Translations under genes and position numbers: made by a program | NCBI RefSeq assembly: GCF_003428625.2 | Contig: NZ_QVQT02000006.1 | Coordinates: forward strand, 186,001-250,000 | Direction of reading: 5' to 3' | DNA from: Paracidobacterium acidisoli | Lineage (GTDB): Bacteria > Acidobacteriota > Terriglobia > Terriglobales > Acidobacteriaceae | Length of the DNA stretch: 64,000 nt | Shown here: piece after piece, positions 1 through 7,994 of the stretch | Numbering within the stretch: the stretch's first letter is position 1 | Layout: each line of letters begins with the position of its first letter | The notes under the pieces: model-generated | Databases searched by the model: none | What the model saw: only the letters and a program-made list of their open reading frames with translations | Told to the model about the DNA's origin: nothing

Positions 1-69
1 GCGAGCAAAGAGATTCAGAGAGTTCGTCCGGCCTTTCACGACGCGGTGATCGAAGCACTGACGCGGTAA
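1..69 (+). CDS. 3' end of an unidentified gene
   Basis: The first 69 bases read open in frame 1 and end in TAA, giving a C-terminal tail of 22 residues (ends ..DAVIEALTR). The start lies outside the window. The tail is helical and amphipathic in character but too short to assign to a family. It lies 83 bases upstream of the murQ reading frame on the same strand, so it may belong to the same transcription unit. Confidence 0.55.
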   Translation, partial: ASKEIQRVRPAFHDAVIEALTR

Positions 70-152
70 ACCTTTTGCTCAAAGCGCGCATCTGCAAATC
101 ATTTCTACCTCCTCAGAATTCACATGCATATGCCGCCACAACGCGTTAGAAT

Positions 153-1151
153 ATGGTGTTCGTTCCGGGGAACAAAACAAAGATGGCAACCACACTGACC
201 CCTCAGGCCGAAGTATCTGCAGACGGGCCCGCAAGACCAACAACCAGTCTTCACGATCTGCTTACTGAGAGCATGAACGAAGCTTCTCAGGGTTTCGATA
301 CCAAATCTGCTCTTGAGATTGCCCGCATCATTAATCATGAAGATCAGAAGGTCGCCGCGGCGGTGAAGAAATCGCTGCCCGAGATCGCTTTGGTGATCGA
401 CGCGGTGGCGCACAGCCTGCGCGACGGTGGACGGCTGATCTATGTCGGCGCGGGATCGAGCGGACGGATTGCCGCGCTCGATGCGTGTGAGTGCCCTCCC
501 TATTTCTCGAACGCGCCGCAGACGGTGCAGTACCTGATGGCAGGCGGACCGAAGGCCCTGGCTTCACCGGTCGAGGTCAATGAGGATTCAGAAGAGCTGG
601 GGCAGCGGGACATCGCGCGCCGCCGGCCTACGCGCAAGGATGTGGTGATCGGGCTTTCCGCCAGCGGACGCACTCCCTACGTGGTGGCCGCGGTGGCATA
701 CGCCCGCGCGCGCGGCGCGAAGACGGCCTGCATTACCTGCAACCCGAACACGCCGCTGGCCGGAGCCGCCGATATTGCCATTGTGGCCGAGGTCGGCCCG
801 GAGGTCATCTCAGGCTCGACGCGCATGAAGGCGGCGAGCGCTCAGAAGATGATCACCAACATGATCACGACGGGCGCGATGACGCGTCTGGGCTATGTGT
901 ACGAGAACCTGATGGTGAACGTACACATGCAGAACTCGAAGCTGATCGAGCGCGGTATCGGCATTCTGATGCGCGCCTGCAGCATAAGCCGCGACGAGGC
1001 GGTGCAGGTGATCAAGTCGGCAGGGCGCAGCGTGCCGGTGGCTCTGGTGATGCTGAAGGCCGGCGTGGACAAGCCGGAAGCGGTACGGCGGCTGGCCCGC
1101 TCGGGCGGCAATGTGCGCCTGGCGATTGAAGACACCGCTGCCGAGATCTGA
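153..1151 (+). CDS. murQ: N-acetylmuramic acid 6-phosphate etherase
   Basis: MurQ cleaves the lactyl ether of MurNAc-6-phosphate to give GlcNAc-6-phosphate and D-lactate during cell-wall recycling in the cytoplasm. The 332-residue product has the SIS fold with the family signatures YVGAGSSGR (97-105), DACECPP (110-116), GLSASGRTPYV and GPEVISGSTRMK. The two glutamates used for catalysis in the family correspond to E113 and E144, with the expected spacing of 31. A second in-frame ATG at 183 would give 322 residues, closer to the usual 300, and has a GGGGA tract about 10 bases upstream, so the start is uncertain. A strong hairpin follows the stop codon. Confidence 0.95.
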   Translation: MVFVPGNKTKMATTLTPQAEVSADGPARPTTSLHDLLTESMNEASQGFDTKSALEIARIINHEDQKVAAAVKKSLPEIALVIDAVAHSLRDGGRLIYVGAGSSGRIAALDACECPPYFSNAPQTVQYLMAGGPKALASPVEVNEDSEELGQRDIARRRPTRKDVVIGLSASGRTPYVVAAVAYARARGAKTACITCNPNTPLAGAADIAIVAEVGPEVISGSTRMKAASAQKMITNMITTGAMTRLGYVYENLMVNVHMQNSKLIERGIGILMRACSISRDEAVQVIKSAGRSVPVALVMLKAGVDKPEAVRRLARSGGNVRLAIEDTAAEI

Positions 1152-1173
1152 GCTTTCTTTCCTTCTCTTTATG

Positions 1174-1200
1174 AGGCGCGGCTTCGGCTGCGCCTTTACT
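1174..1200 (+). terminator. Hairpin terminator after murQ
   Basis: A 9-bp stem (AGGCGCGGC with GCTGCGCCT, one G.U pair) closed by a TTCG tetraloop spans 1174-1195 and is followed by TTACTGTTTT. It lies 22 bases after the murQ stop and upstream of the toxin-antitoxin promoter, so it probably insulates the two units. Confidence 0.7.
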
Positions 1201-1203
1201 GTT

Positions 1204-1247
1204 TTGGCGGGATTTGGCGCGGCTTTGTTATAATCATGGTTATAATT
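1204..1247 (+). promoter_or_regulatory. Tandem -10 boxes with a direct repeat upstream of the AbrB/Doc pair
   Basis: GTTATAAT occurs twice, at 1227-1234 and 1239-1246, exactly 12 bases apart, and each copy contains a perfect TATAAT. A possible -35 (TTGGCG, 1204-1209) stands 19 bases before the first -10. AT-rich direct repeats over the promoter are the usual place for an AbrB-type antitoxin to bind its own operon; that role is inferred. Confidence 0.55.
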
Positions 1248-1285
1248 CAGGTGCGCTTTACGGCGACCACTCCTGGAGGTGTTTT

Positions 1286-1513
1286 ATGGCAACTACGGTG
1301 AAGGTAACGACGGTCGGGAACTCTGTGGGGATCGTGCTGCCGAAGGAAATTCTGGAAAAGCTGCAGATTGAAAAAGGCGACATCCTTTGTGTAACGGATA
1401 CTCCGGATGGGGTGCAGCTCACTCCGTATGACGAGAAATTCATGAAGACGATGCAGGCTGCGGATAAGGTCATGCGGCAGTATCGCGATACGCTTCGCCG
1501 TCTTGCTGAGTAG
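1286..1513 (+). CDS. AbrB/MazE-type antitoxin
   Basis: A 75-residue protein with a SpoVT/AbrB DNA-binding fold in its first half (KVTTVGNSVGIVLPKEIL, then IEKGD) and a charged helical tail likely to wrap the toxin. ATG 1286 is chosen because GGAGG lies at 1275-1279; upstream in-frame starts lack a ribosome site and would include promoter sequence. The gene ends 11 bases before a Doc-like toxin gene, the classic antitoxin-first order. The protein presumably neutralises that toxin and autoregulates through the tandem repeat just upstream. Confidence 0.85.
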   Translation: MATTVKVTTVGNSVGIVLPKEILEKLQIEKGDILCVTDTPDGVQLTPYDEKFMKTMQAADKVMRQYRDTLRRLAE

Positions 1514-1524
1514 GCCGATTCTTT

Positions 1525-1920
1525 ATGGACATTTTCTGGATCACAAAGGAAGAAGCACTGGCGATTCATCGCAGACAGCTCTCGGTTCACGGAGGGTCGG
1601 ACGGGATACGCGATGAGGGATTGCTGGAATCCGCTCTGGCGCGGCCGCAGAATGTTGCGGCTTATGCGAGCGAGGCTCCTTCTCTGCACCGGCTGGCCGC
1701 GTCTCTGGCGTTCGGAATCGCGAAGAACCATCCGTTCGTTGACGGCAACAAGCGGACTGCGATGGTCACATCGTTCACTTTTCTGGCGATGAACGGTCTG
1801 GCCATGACGGCCACGCAGGAAGAGGCCTATTTCGTGATCTACGACCTTGCCGCGGGGCAGGTGACGGAAGATCAACTCACGGCATGGTTTGAAGACCACT
1901 CCGCGCCTGCGGAGGAGTAA
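1525..1920 (+). CDS. doc: Death-on-curing (Doc/Fic-fold) toxin
   Basis: The 131-residue product carries the Doc variant of the Fic motif, HPFVDGNKRTA, near residues 72-82. Doc of phage P1 phosphorylates elongation factor Tu and so stops translation; that activity is the family precedent and is not proven here. The length is normal for Doc (about 126). The gene follows the AbrB-type antitoxin in one operon. The lysine after GN, which distinguishes Doc kinases from AMPylating Fic enzymes, is present. Pairing Doc with an AbrB rather than a Phd antitoxin is known in chromosomal modules. Confidence 0.88.
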   Translation: MDIFWITKEEALAIHRRQLSVHGGSDGIRDEGLLESALARPQNVAAYASEAPSLHRLAASLAFGIAKNHPFVDGNKRTAMVTSFTFLAMNGLAMTATQEEAYFVIYDLAAGQVTEDQLTAWFEDHSAPAEE

Positions 1921-2037
1921 GCGTACCTTCGCAGGCACCCGCTTCCCCACAGTCTGCGGATTTACACTACTGCTTTAAAGGAGCACTTCCGCAGGGTGGT
2001 TACGGCCTCGGCCGGATGGTTCTGCCGGAAATCGTAT

Positions 2038-3348
2038 ATGGATAAATTCGTTATTCGAGGCGGCAATCCGCTGATCGGCACGATTCGCGTGAGCGGCGCG
2101 AAGAATTCGGCGCTTCCCTGCATGGCGGCAGCCATTCTGACTGAGGACGAGGTGGTTCTCGAGAATATTCCGCAGGTGCAGGATATTGAGACGGAGCGGA
2201 AGCTGCTGGTCTCGATGGGCGCGGAGGTCGAACTGGGCTATGGGCGGGCGCAGCATCGCACGACGATCAGCTGCCGCGTGCTCTCAGACCCTGTGGCGAA
2301 GTACGAGATCGTGAAGACAATGCGCGCGTCGTCGCTGGTGCTCGGACCTCTTGTTGCGCGGACGGGGCTGGCGCGCGTGGCGATGCCGGGCGGATGCGCG
2401 ATCGGCGGGCGGCCGATCGATCTGCACATCAAGGGCCTCGAGACGATGGGCGCCACCATCACCTACGAGCATGGGTACATCGAAGCCCGCGCCGAGCGGC
2501 TGAAGGGCGCGGCGATCCATTTCGACAAGATCACCGTGACCGGCACCGAGGACCTTCTGATGGCGGCGGTGCTGGCCGAGGGTGAGACGATTCTTGAAAA
2601 CTGCGCGCGCGAGCCAGAGGTGACCGATCTGGCGGCGCTGCTGACGGCGATGGGCGCGAAGATCGAGGGCGCGGGCACATCGACGATTCGCGTGCAGGGC
2701 GTGGAGAAGCTGCACGGCGCGCGGCACAGGATCAATCCCGACCGCATCGAGGCGGGAACGTTTCTGGTGGCGGGCGCGATCACGGGCGGCGACCTGTGCG
2801 TGGCGAGCTGCAATCCGTCGCATCTGGGAGCGGTGATCGGCAGACTGCAGGAGGCCGGGGCGCGCATCGACGTTCTGGGTAAGGACCAGATTCGCGTGCG
2901 CAGCGAAGGCCGTCTGAAGGCGGTGGATATTTCGACGGAAGAGTATCCGGGCTTTCCGACCGATATGCAGGCGCAGTACATGGCGCTGGCCACGCAGGCC
3001 GAAGGCGCTTCGGTAGTGACCGAGAATATCTTCGAGAACCGCTTCATGCACGTGCAGGAGCTGGTGCGGATGGGCGCGAACATCCGCGTGGATGGCCGCT
3101 CGGCGACGGTGCGCGGCAAAACGCCGCTGTCGGCGACGGCGGTGATGTGCTCGGACCTGCGGGCTTCGGCCTCGCTGGTGCTGGCGGCGCTGGTGGCCGA
3201 TGGCGAGTCGATTCTGGATCGCGTGTACCATATGGATCGCGGCTACGAGCATATCGAAGAAAAGCTGCGCGGCGTGGGCGCGCAGATCCGGCGGATGGGC
3301 AACGTGTTCAGCGATCGCCGCGAGCCGGTGGCTGTGGAAGCAAATTAA
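2038..3348 (+). CDS. murA: UDP-N-acetylglucosamine 1-carboxyvinyltransferase
   Basis: MurA transfers enolpyruvate from PEP to UDP-GlcNAc, the first committed step of peptidoglycan synthesis. The product is 436 residues, typical for the family. GAKNSALP places K22 and N23 exactly as in the E. coli enzyme, the active-site cysteine is C120 in PGGCAIGGRP, and EEYPGFPTDMQ holds the catalytic aspartate region. The fosfomycin target cysteine is retained. ATG 2038 is preferred over a GTG 42 bases upstream because the family begins MDKFxIxGG. A DinB-like gene follows 57 bases downstream. Confidence 0.97.
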   Translation: MDKFVIRGGNPLIGTIRVSGAKNSALPCMAAAILTEDEVVLENIPQVQDIETERKLLVSMGAEVELGYGRAQHRTTISCRVLSDPVAKYEIVKTMRASSLVLGPLVARTGLARVAMPGGCAIGGRPIDLHIKGLETMGATITYEHGYIEARAERLKGAAIHFDKITVTGTEDLLMAAVLAEGETILENCAREPEVTDLAALLTAMGAKIEGAGTSTIRVQGVEKLHGARHRINPDRIEAGTFLVAGAITGGDLCVASCNPSHLGAVIGRLQEAGARIDVLGKDQIRVRSEGRLKAVDISTEEYPGFPTDMQAQYMALATQAEGASVVTENIFENRFMHVQELVRMGANIRVDGRSATVRGKTPLSATAVMCSDLRASASLVLAALVADGESILDRVYHMDRGYEHIEEKLRGVGAQIRRMGNVFSDRREPVAVEAN

Positions 3349-3405
3349 TCGAATTCGGGAGTCAAATCTCCGCTCGATCGCATCCGATCGAAGCAGGAGG
3401 GTCTT

Positions 3406-3888
3406 ATGCCTGCCGAAAATACTGTGGTGCGTGACACGCTGATCGAATTTATGCGCGGCGGCAGTGCGCACGCAGACCTGAATACCGCTCTCGATCACTT
3501 CCCCGCGCACCATTACGGCACGAAGCCGGAGGGCGCGGCGCACAGCGCATGGCAGCAACTGGAGCATATCCGCATTGCGCTGCACGATCTGCTGGATTTT
3601 TCCGTGAACCCGAAGTACGTCGCGCTGAAGTGGCCGGACGACTACTGGCCGGCGGAGGACGGACCGGCGGGCGCGGAGGAATGGCACGCCTCGATCCGCG
3701 CGCTCAAAGCGGACCTGGCGGAGTTCGAGAAGCTGATCCGCAATCCGCAGACGAATCTGTATGCGGCGATTCCCTGGGGCGATGGACAGACCATACTGCG
3801 CGAAGTGCTGCTGGCCGGCGACCACACCAGCTACCACACGGGTGAGATTGTCGCGCTGCGGCAGCAGCTTGGCATCTGGAAGCCGTAG
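3406..3888 (+). CDS. DinB-like four-helix metal-binding protein
   Basis: A 160-residue protein with the features of the DinB/YfiT-like superfamily: histidines in the second helix (LEHIRIALHD, about residues 52-60) and a distal pair in GDHTSYHTGEIV (about 138-149). The superfamily includes metal-dependent thiol transferases and many uncharacterised stress proteins, so no reaction can be assigned. GGAGG at 3396-3400 supports ATG 3406. It is downstream of murA on the same strand, but nothing ties it to cell-wall synthesis. A second, divergent DinB-like gene lies at 43.6 kb. Confidence 0.75.
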   Translation: MPAENTVVRDTLIEFMRGGSAHADLNTALDHFPAHHYGTKPEGAAHSAWQQLEHIRIALHDLLDFSVNPKYVALKWPDDYWPAEDGPAGAEEWHASIRALKADLAEFEKLIRNPQTNLYAAIPWGDGQTILREVLLAGDHTSYHTGEIVALRQQLGIWKP

Positions 3889-3941
3889 CGCGACGCTTAC
3901 GCGTTAATTCATATTGAACGCGATCCGACGTGCCGCGCCCA

Positions 3942-5042
3942 TCAGACGTGCTGCGCATAATCGCGCCATGCAGGCAGACCGAGCGAAGGAATGCCGGTGG
4001 CCTGCATGACGGCGCGGGCGATGGCGCGCGACATGACGACCGCGCCGATGGCTCCGATGGCGCTTTCATCGGCTTCGACCTTTGCGACGCCGGTGGAAAG
4101 CGCGAAGATGGTGTCTCCGTCGAACATGGTGTGCACGGGATTGATGGCGCGGGCATAGCCGTCGTGGGCCATCTGCGCGATCTTGGTCATCTGCGTTTTG
4201 GTGAAGGGCGCATTGGTGGCGATGGCGCCGATGGTGGTGTTGGCTCCGACGGAGCGGACGACGCGATAGCCTTCGAGTATCTGCTGCATGGCGTTGCGGA
4301 AGCCTTTGCCGTCTTCGGAGCGGGCTCCGGCGAGGATGCGGTGCGTATCGGGGTGATAGACGTCGCCGACGGCGTTGACGGCGACGATGGCTCCGACGAC
4401 GATGCCGGTGTCGCCGACCTTTACGCCGGCGGTGCCGAGGCCGGACTTCATCGCGAACTTCATGCCGAACATTTTGCCGACGGTGGCTCCGGCACCCGCA
4501 CCGACGTTGCCTTCCGGCACCTGGGAAGAGTTGGCAGCAACGCAGGCCTGGTAGCCGGAGTCTGCATTGGGACGGATGTGGAAGTCGCCGACGCCGAGAT
4601 CCATGAGGATGGCGGAGGGCACGATGGGGACGACGCCGAGCGGTCCGATGGGATAACCGAGCTTGTGCTCCTCGAGCCAGCGCATGACGCCGGTGGCGAC
4701 GTCGAGGCCGTAGGCGCTGCCTCCGGAGAGGACGATGGCGTTGACCTTGTCGACGGCATTGATGGGATTGAGGAGATCGGTCTCGCGGGTTCCGGGAGCG
4801 GAGCCGCGCACGTCGACGCCTGCGGTGGCGCCTTCTCCGCAGAGGATGACGGTGCAGCCGGTGGGGCGCTCGGTGAGGGTGTGATGGCCGACCTGGATGC
4901 CGGGGACATCGGTGATGGAGCCGCCGTAAGGATTTGTAACCGTATCGGTATCAAAAGGAGCTTCGGCCAGGCCGAGTGCGGGAAATGCGGCGGCGGCGAG
5001 CGGAAGGCTGAGGAGGGTGCGGCTGAAATCACGACGCTTCAT
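3942..5042 (-). CDS. P1-family (DmpA/NylC-type) peptidase, Tat-exported
   Basis: The 366-residue product starts MKRRDFSRTLL and continues with an Ala-rich hydrophobic stretch to about residue 28, a twin-arginine-like signal. The body matches the P1/S58 family of N-terminal nucleophile hydrolases (ITDVPGIQVGHHT; VLSGGSAYGL; VGAGAGATVGK; ANTTIGAIATNA). Such enzymes self-cleave and hydrolyse aminopeptides, beta-aminopeptides or amide oligomers. Here the presumed nucleophile is a threonine in N268-T269-T270, as in NylC-like members, rather than DmpA's serine; this is inferred from the motif. Its ATG overlaps the symporter stop codon by 4 bases, implying translational coupling. Confidence 0.85.
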   Translation of the reverse strand: MKRRDFSRTLLSLPLAAAAFPALGLAEAPFDTDTVTNPYGGSITDVPGIQVGHHTLTERPTGCTVILCGEGATAGVDVRGSAPGTRETDLLNPINAVDKVNAIVLSGGSAYGLDVATGVMRWLEEHKLGYPIGPLGVVPIVPSAILMDLGVGDFHIRPNADSGYQACVAANSSQVPEGNVGAGAGATVGKMFGMKFAMKSGLGTAGVKVGDTGIVVGAIVAVNAVGDVYHPDTHRILAGARSEDGKGFRNAMQQILEGYRVVRSVGANTTIGAIATNAPFTKTQMTKIAQMAHDGYARAINPVHTMFDGDTIFALSTGVAKVEADESAIGAIGAVVMSRAIARAVMQATGIPSLGLPAWRDYAQHV

Positions 5043-6478
5043 TTTGCGGTCTCCACGGAGGTTGTGTTGCTGAGCGCGGCTGGCGCGGGATGCAGGATGC
5101 GAAAGGCGAGCATGACGATGGCGGAGGTAAGGATTCCGATGGCCGGAGGGGAGAGTATCCACCAGCCCTGTCCGTTCGTGAGCCGCATGGAGGCCAGAGT
5201 GGCCACGAGCGCGGCGGCGATGCTGCTGAGCGCGGCGGAGGAGAGCACGCGGCGCGAATAGAGTCCGGCGATGACGGGAACAAAGAGCGAGACGGAGAGC
5301 AGGCCGTAGAAGATCTGCACGGCGGCAAGGATGTTGGGCAGTTGTATGGCGAAGAGGATTCCGGCGAGACCGGCAAAGACGGATGCAAGACGATTGGCGG
5401 TGAGCAGGCGACGCTCGGTGACGTTCGGATTGAGAAATGTTTTGTAGAGATCGATGGCGAGCGAAGTGGAGAGCATGAAGAGGATGGCTCCGGTGGCGCT
5501 GAGCTCGGCGGAGAAGATGGAGGCCATGGCCCACATGCCGAGCCAGGCGGGGAGAAGCATCTTCATGGCGGCGGGAAGAGCGAGATCGGACGAGGCCAGA
5601 TGCGGCGCGGCAACGAAGACGCAGATGCCGAGGATGGCGGGCACAAAGGCGAAGAGGAGCTGCGCGACCGCATTGACGGTGATGCCGATGCGCACGGTCT
5701 TTACATCTTTTGCACCGTAGAGCTTTTGAACGAGGCCAGGCGAGATGATGAAGGACGGCGTGAGGATGGCGATGTAGCCGAGGATCTGTCTCAGTCCGAC
5801 GCCGGTGATGCTGAGCATGAAGCGCCGGCCGGGCTGCGCAGCGACGGCGGAGGTAACGTGGGTCCAGCCGCCGAGGGCGTGGAGCGCAAAGGGCACGGCG
5901 AGGACGAGGCCGGAGAGGGTGACGATGAGCTCGAAGATATTGACGAAGGCCGATGAGACGAGTCCGCCGGCGGTGCAGTAGACGATGGCGACGATGCCGC
6001 CGATGAGGCAGCCGAGCCACTTCGGAGTTCCGACGGAGACGTTGAGGATGGTAGAGATGGCGATGAGCTGCGCGGCGAGAAGCGCGAGGGTTCCGACCCA
6101 GAGCAGGATGGCGATGACGGCTTTGACGGCCTTGTTATAGCGGAACTCAAGGTAATCGCCCATAGTGCTGAGGTTGTGCTCTTTGGCGATGAGCCAGAGG
6201 CGCGGGCCGAGGAGCTGCGCGAGGAAGAATCCACCGATGCCCGCGGCACCGACCCACCACCAGGCGGAGAGTCCATAGCGGAAGCCGAGGCCGGTGGCGT
6301 TGACGGTGGAACCGGCTCCGATATTGGCGGCGAGGAATGTGGCGAAGAGCATGCCGGGGCCGAAGGAGCGGCCGGCAACGAGGAAGTCGGACGAGGTTTT
6401 GACGCGGCGGCTGATGAAGAGGCCGAGGGCCATCAGAAATACGGAGTAGACGATCAGCGCGGTGAGGTAGAGGTTCAT
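5039..6478 (-). CDS. Sodium:solute symporter (SSS family)
   Basis: A 479-residue integral membrane protein with about 13 hydrophobic segments. N-terminal features are typical of the SSS/LeuT-fold family: FISRRVKTSSDFLVAGRSFGP followed by LAANIGAGST, the sodium-site region. It presumably couples inward Na+ flow to uptake of an organic solute; substrate is unknown. ATG 6478 places the first membrane helix at residue 3. The upstream gene encodes an M20 peptidase and the downstream, 4-base-overlapping gene a secreted P1 peptidase, so a peptide- or amino-acid-derived substrate is a reasonable inference. Confidence 0.88.
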   Translation of the reverse strand: MNLYLTALIVYSVFLMALGLFISRRVKTSSDFLVAGRSFGPGMLFATFLAANIGAGSTVNATGLGFRYGLSAWWWVGAAGIGGFFLAQLLGPRLWLIAKEHNLSTMGDYLEFRYNKAVKAVIAILLWVGTLALLAAQLIAISTILNVSVGTPKWLGCLIGGIVAIVYCTAGGLVSSAFVNIFELIVTLSGLVLAVPFALHALGGWTHVTSAVAAQPGRRFMLSITGVGLRQILGYIAILTPSFIISPGLVQKLYGAKDVKTVRIGITVNAVAQLLFAFVPAILGICVFVAAPHLASSDLALPAAMKMLLPAWLGMWAMASIFSAELSATGAILFMLSTSLAIDLYKTFLNPNVTERRLLTANRLASVFAGLAGILFAIQLPNILAAVQIFYGLLSVSLFVPVIAGLYSRRVLSSAALSSIAAALVATLASMRLTNGQGWWILSPPAIGILTSAIVMLAFRILHPAPAALSNTTSVETAK

Positions 6479-6510
6479 GCGCGCACTCCGCATTCTGCGG
6501 GGCGAGGGCT

Positions 6511-6555
6511 CAGAGCGCAGGGTGCAGGGCACAGGGCACAGGGTGCAGGACGCAG
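6511..6555. repeat. Degenerate heptanucleotide tandem repeat (CAGGGYR)
   Basis: Six 7-base units (CAGAGCG, CAGGGTG, CAGGGCA twice, CAGGGTG, CAGGACG) plus CAG stand in the 133-base gap between the M20 peptidase and symporter genes. The unit matches the perfect CAGGGCG repeat at 30227-30285. Seven-base periods with substitutions in most units suggest an older, decaying copy of the same repeat family. Confidence 0.8.
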
Positions 6556-6611
6556 TTCCACATCAGCGGAAAACATGCAGAGGGGAAGCACCTGAATCTT
6601 CTTCGTGCGCA

Positions 6612-7898
6612 TTATTCCGTTCCCAGAAGGCGGAGGGCGGTGAGCGCCATGATTCTGGCGGAGGTGACGACGTCTTCGATGCGCACATACTCGTCGGGCA
6701 GATGCGCCTGATCGAGGATGCCGGGACCGTAGGCGATGCACTGATGCACGTTGCCGATGCGGACGACGTGCTTCTGGTCGTAGGTTCCGGGGCTGGCGGT
6801 GAGAGCGGGGCGATAGCCGAGGACCTCTTCGGCGCCGGCGGAGATGGCGGCGACCAGCTCGCAGGCGGGGTCGGTCTGCACGGGATGCACGATCATAAGG
6901 TCTTCGAGATCGTAGCGAAATTCGGGATTTTTTTCGCGAAGGGTTTCGAGCAGCGCGCGCACCTCGCCGCGCACCTGCTCGAAGTCTTCTTCGGCGAGGA
7001 AGCGGCGATCGAAGATTGCTCCGGAGCGGTCGGCGACGCAGGGCGTCTGCGGGCCTTCTTCCGGCTGGCCGCCGAAGAGCGCGTTGACGTTGATGCTGGC
7101 ATAACGCGAGCCAGGGGGCTCGACGGGCATGGAGGTTTTGCGCGTGGCGAGCGACGGCCTGAGGCGGCTGTTGACCTGGTGCAGAAATTCGGCGAGGTGA
7201 TCGATGGCGCTGATGCCGAAGTGCGGCATGCTGCCGTGCGCGATGCGTCCGTGGGTGACGACTTTGAACCAGTAGACGCCGCGATGGCCGAGACAGACGC
7301 GGTCGACGTTAGTGGGCTCGGTGATGATGACGAAGTCGGTTTTATCCTGGCCGATCCAGCCGTGCCTGGCGAGATACGCGACACCGGCGAAGCCTCCGCT
7401 CTCTTCGTCGACGGTGCCGCTTTGCTCGACAGAGCCCTGCAGGCGGACTCCGGCGCGGCGAATGGCTTCGACGGCGAAGATGGAGGCGGCGATGCCGGCC
7501 TTCTGATCGGAGGCTCCGCGGCCGTAGAGCTTTCCATCGGCGATCTCCGCACCGAAGGGATCGCGGGTCCAGCCGGCACCGACGGGAACGACGTCGAAGT
7601 GTCCGTTGAAGTGAAGGCAGGGGCGCGGGCGCGAGCCCGGCATGCGTCCGAAGACGTTGATGCGGGGATAGCGCTCGCTGTGCTCGCTGCTGCCTTCGGC
7701 GGCGATGAAATGGGTCTCGTATCCGAACTGCCGCAGCTTGCTGCCGATGAGCTCGGCGCCGGCGGCATAGTTTTCGCCGGGAGGATTGACGGTGGGAATG
7801 TGCACGAGCTCGCGCAGAAAGGAGATCATCTCATCGCTGATCTCTTCGATCTGCCTGAGCACGGCTGCCTGCGGTGTATCGATCGACCGATGGTGCAT
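6612..7898 (-). CDS. M20-family peptidase/deacylase (ArgE/DapE type)
   Basis: A 428-residue cytoplasmic zinc hydrolase. The metal-binding motifs are visible: HFDVVP (H100, D102), GRGASDQKAG (bridging D131), DEESGG (catalytic E165, ligand E166), and AHLPDEYV near the end. The dimerisation domain lies between, around residues 205-320. Relatives remove acyl groups from ornithine or diaminopimelate, or cleave dipeptides; the substrate cannot be told from sequence. GGAGAAGGA just before ATG 7898 supports the start. It is first in a minus-strand unit with a sodium symporter and a P1 peptidase. Confidence 0.88.
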   Translation of the reverse strand: MHHRSIDTPQAAVLRQIEEISDEMISFLRELVHIPTVNPPGENYAAGAELIGSKLRQFGYETHFIAAEGSSEHSERYPRINVFGRMPGSRPRPCLHFNGHFDVVPVGAGWTRDPFGAEIADGKLYGRGASDQKAGIAASIFAVEAIRRAGVRLQGSVEQSGTVDEESGGFAGVAYLARHGWIGQDKTDFVIITEPTNVDRVCLGHRGVYWFKVVTHGRIAHGSMPHFGISAIDHLAEFLHQVNSRLRPSLATRKTSMPVEPPGSRYASINVNALFGGQPEEGPQTPCVADRSGAIFDRRFLAEEDFEQVRGEVRALLETLREKNPEFRYDLEDLMIVHPVQTDPACELVAAISAGAEEVLGYRPALTASPGTYDQKHVVRIGNVHQCIAYGPGILDQAHLPDEYVRIEDVVTSARIMALTALRLLGTE

Positions 7899-7994
7899 GG
7901 TCCTTCTCCCCCGGAGATGAATTAGAGAGCAGCCCAGGAGCGGCGAAAGAGCGCGGCTCCGAAAAAGATACGGGCAAAAAGATACCGGCGCGGA

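Noticed and set aside
3930-5261. Long plus-strand frame of 443 codons opposite the P1 peptidase
   Set aside because: Composition is Gly/Asp/Ala-rich as expected from the antisense of GC-rich codons; the minus strand carries clear family motifs.
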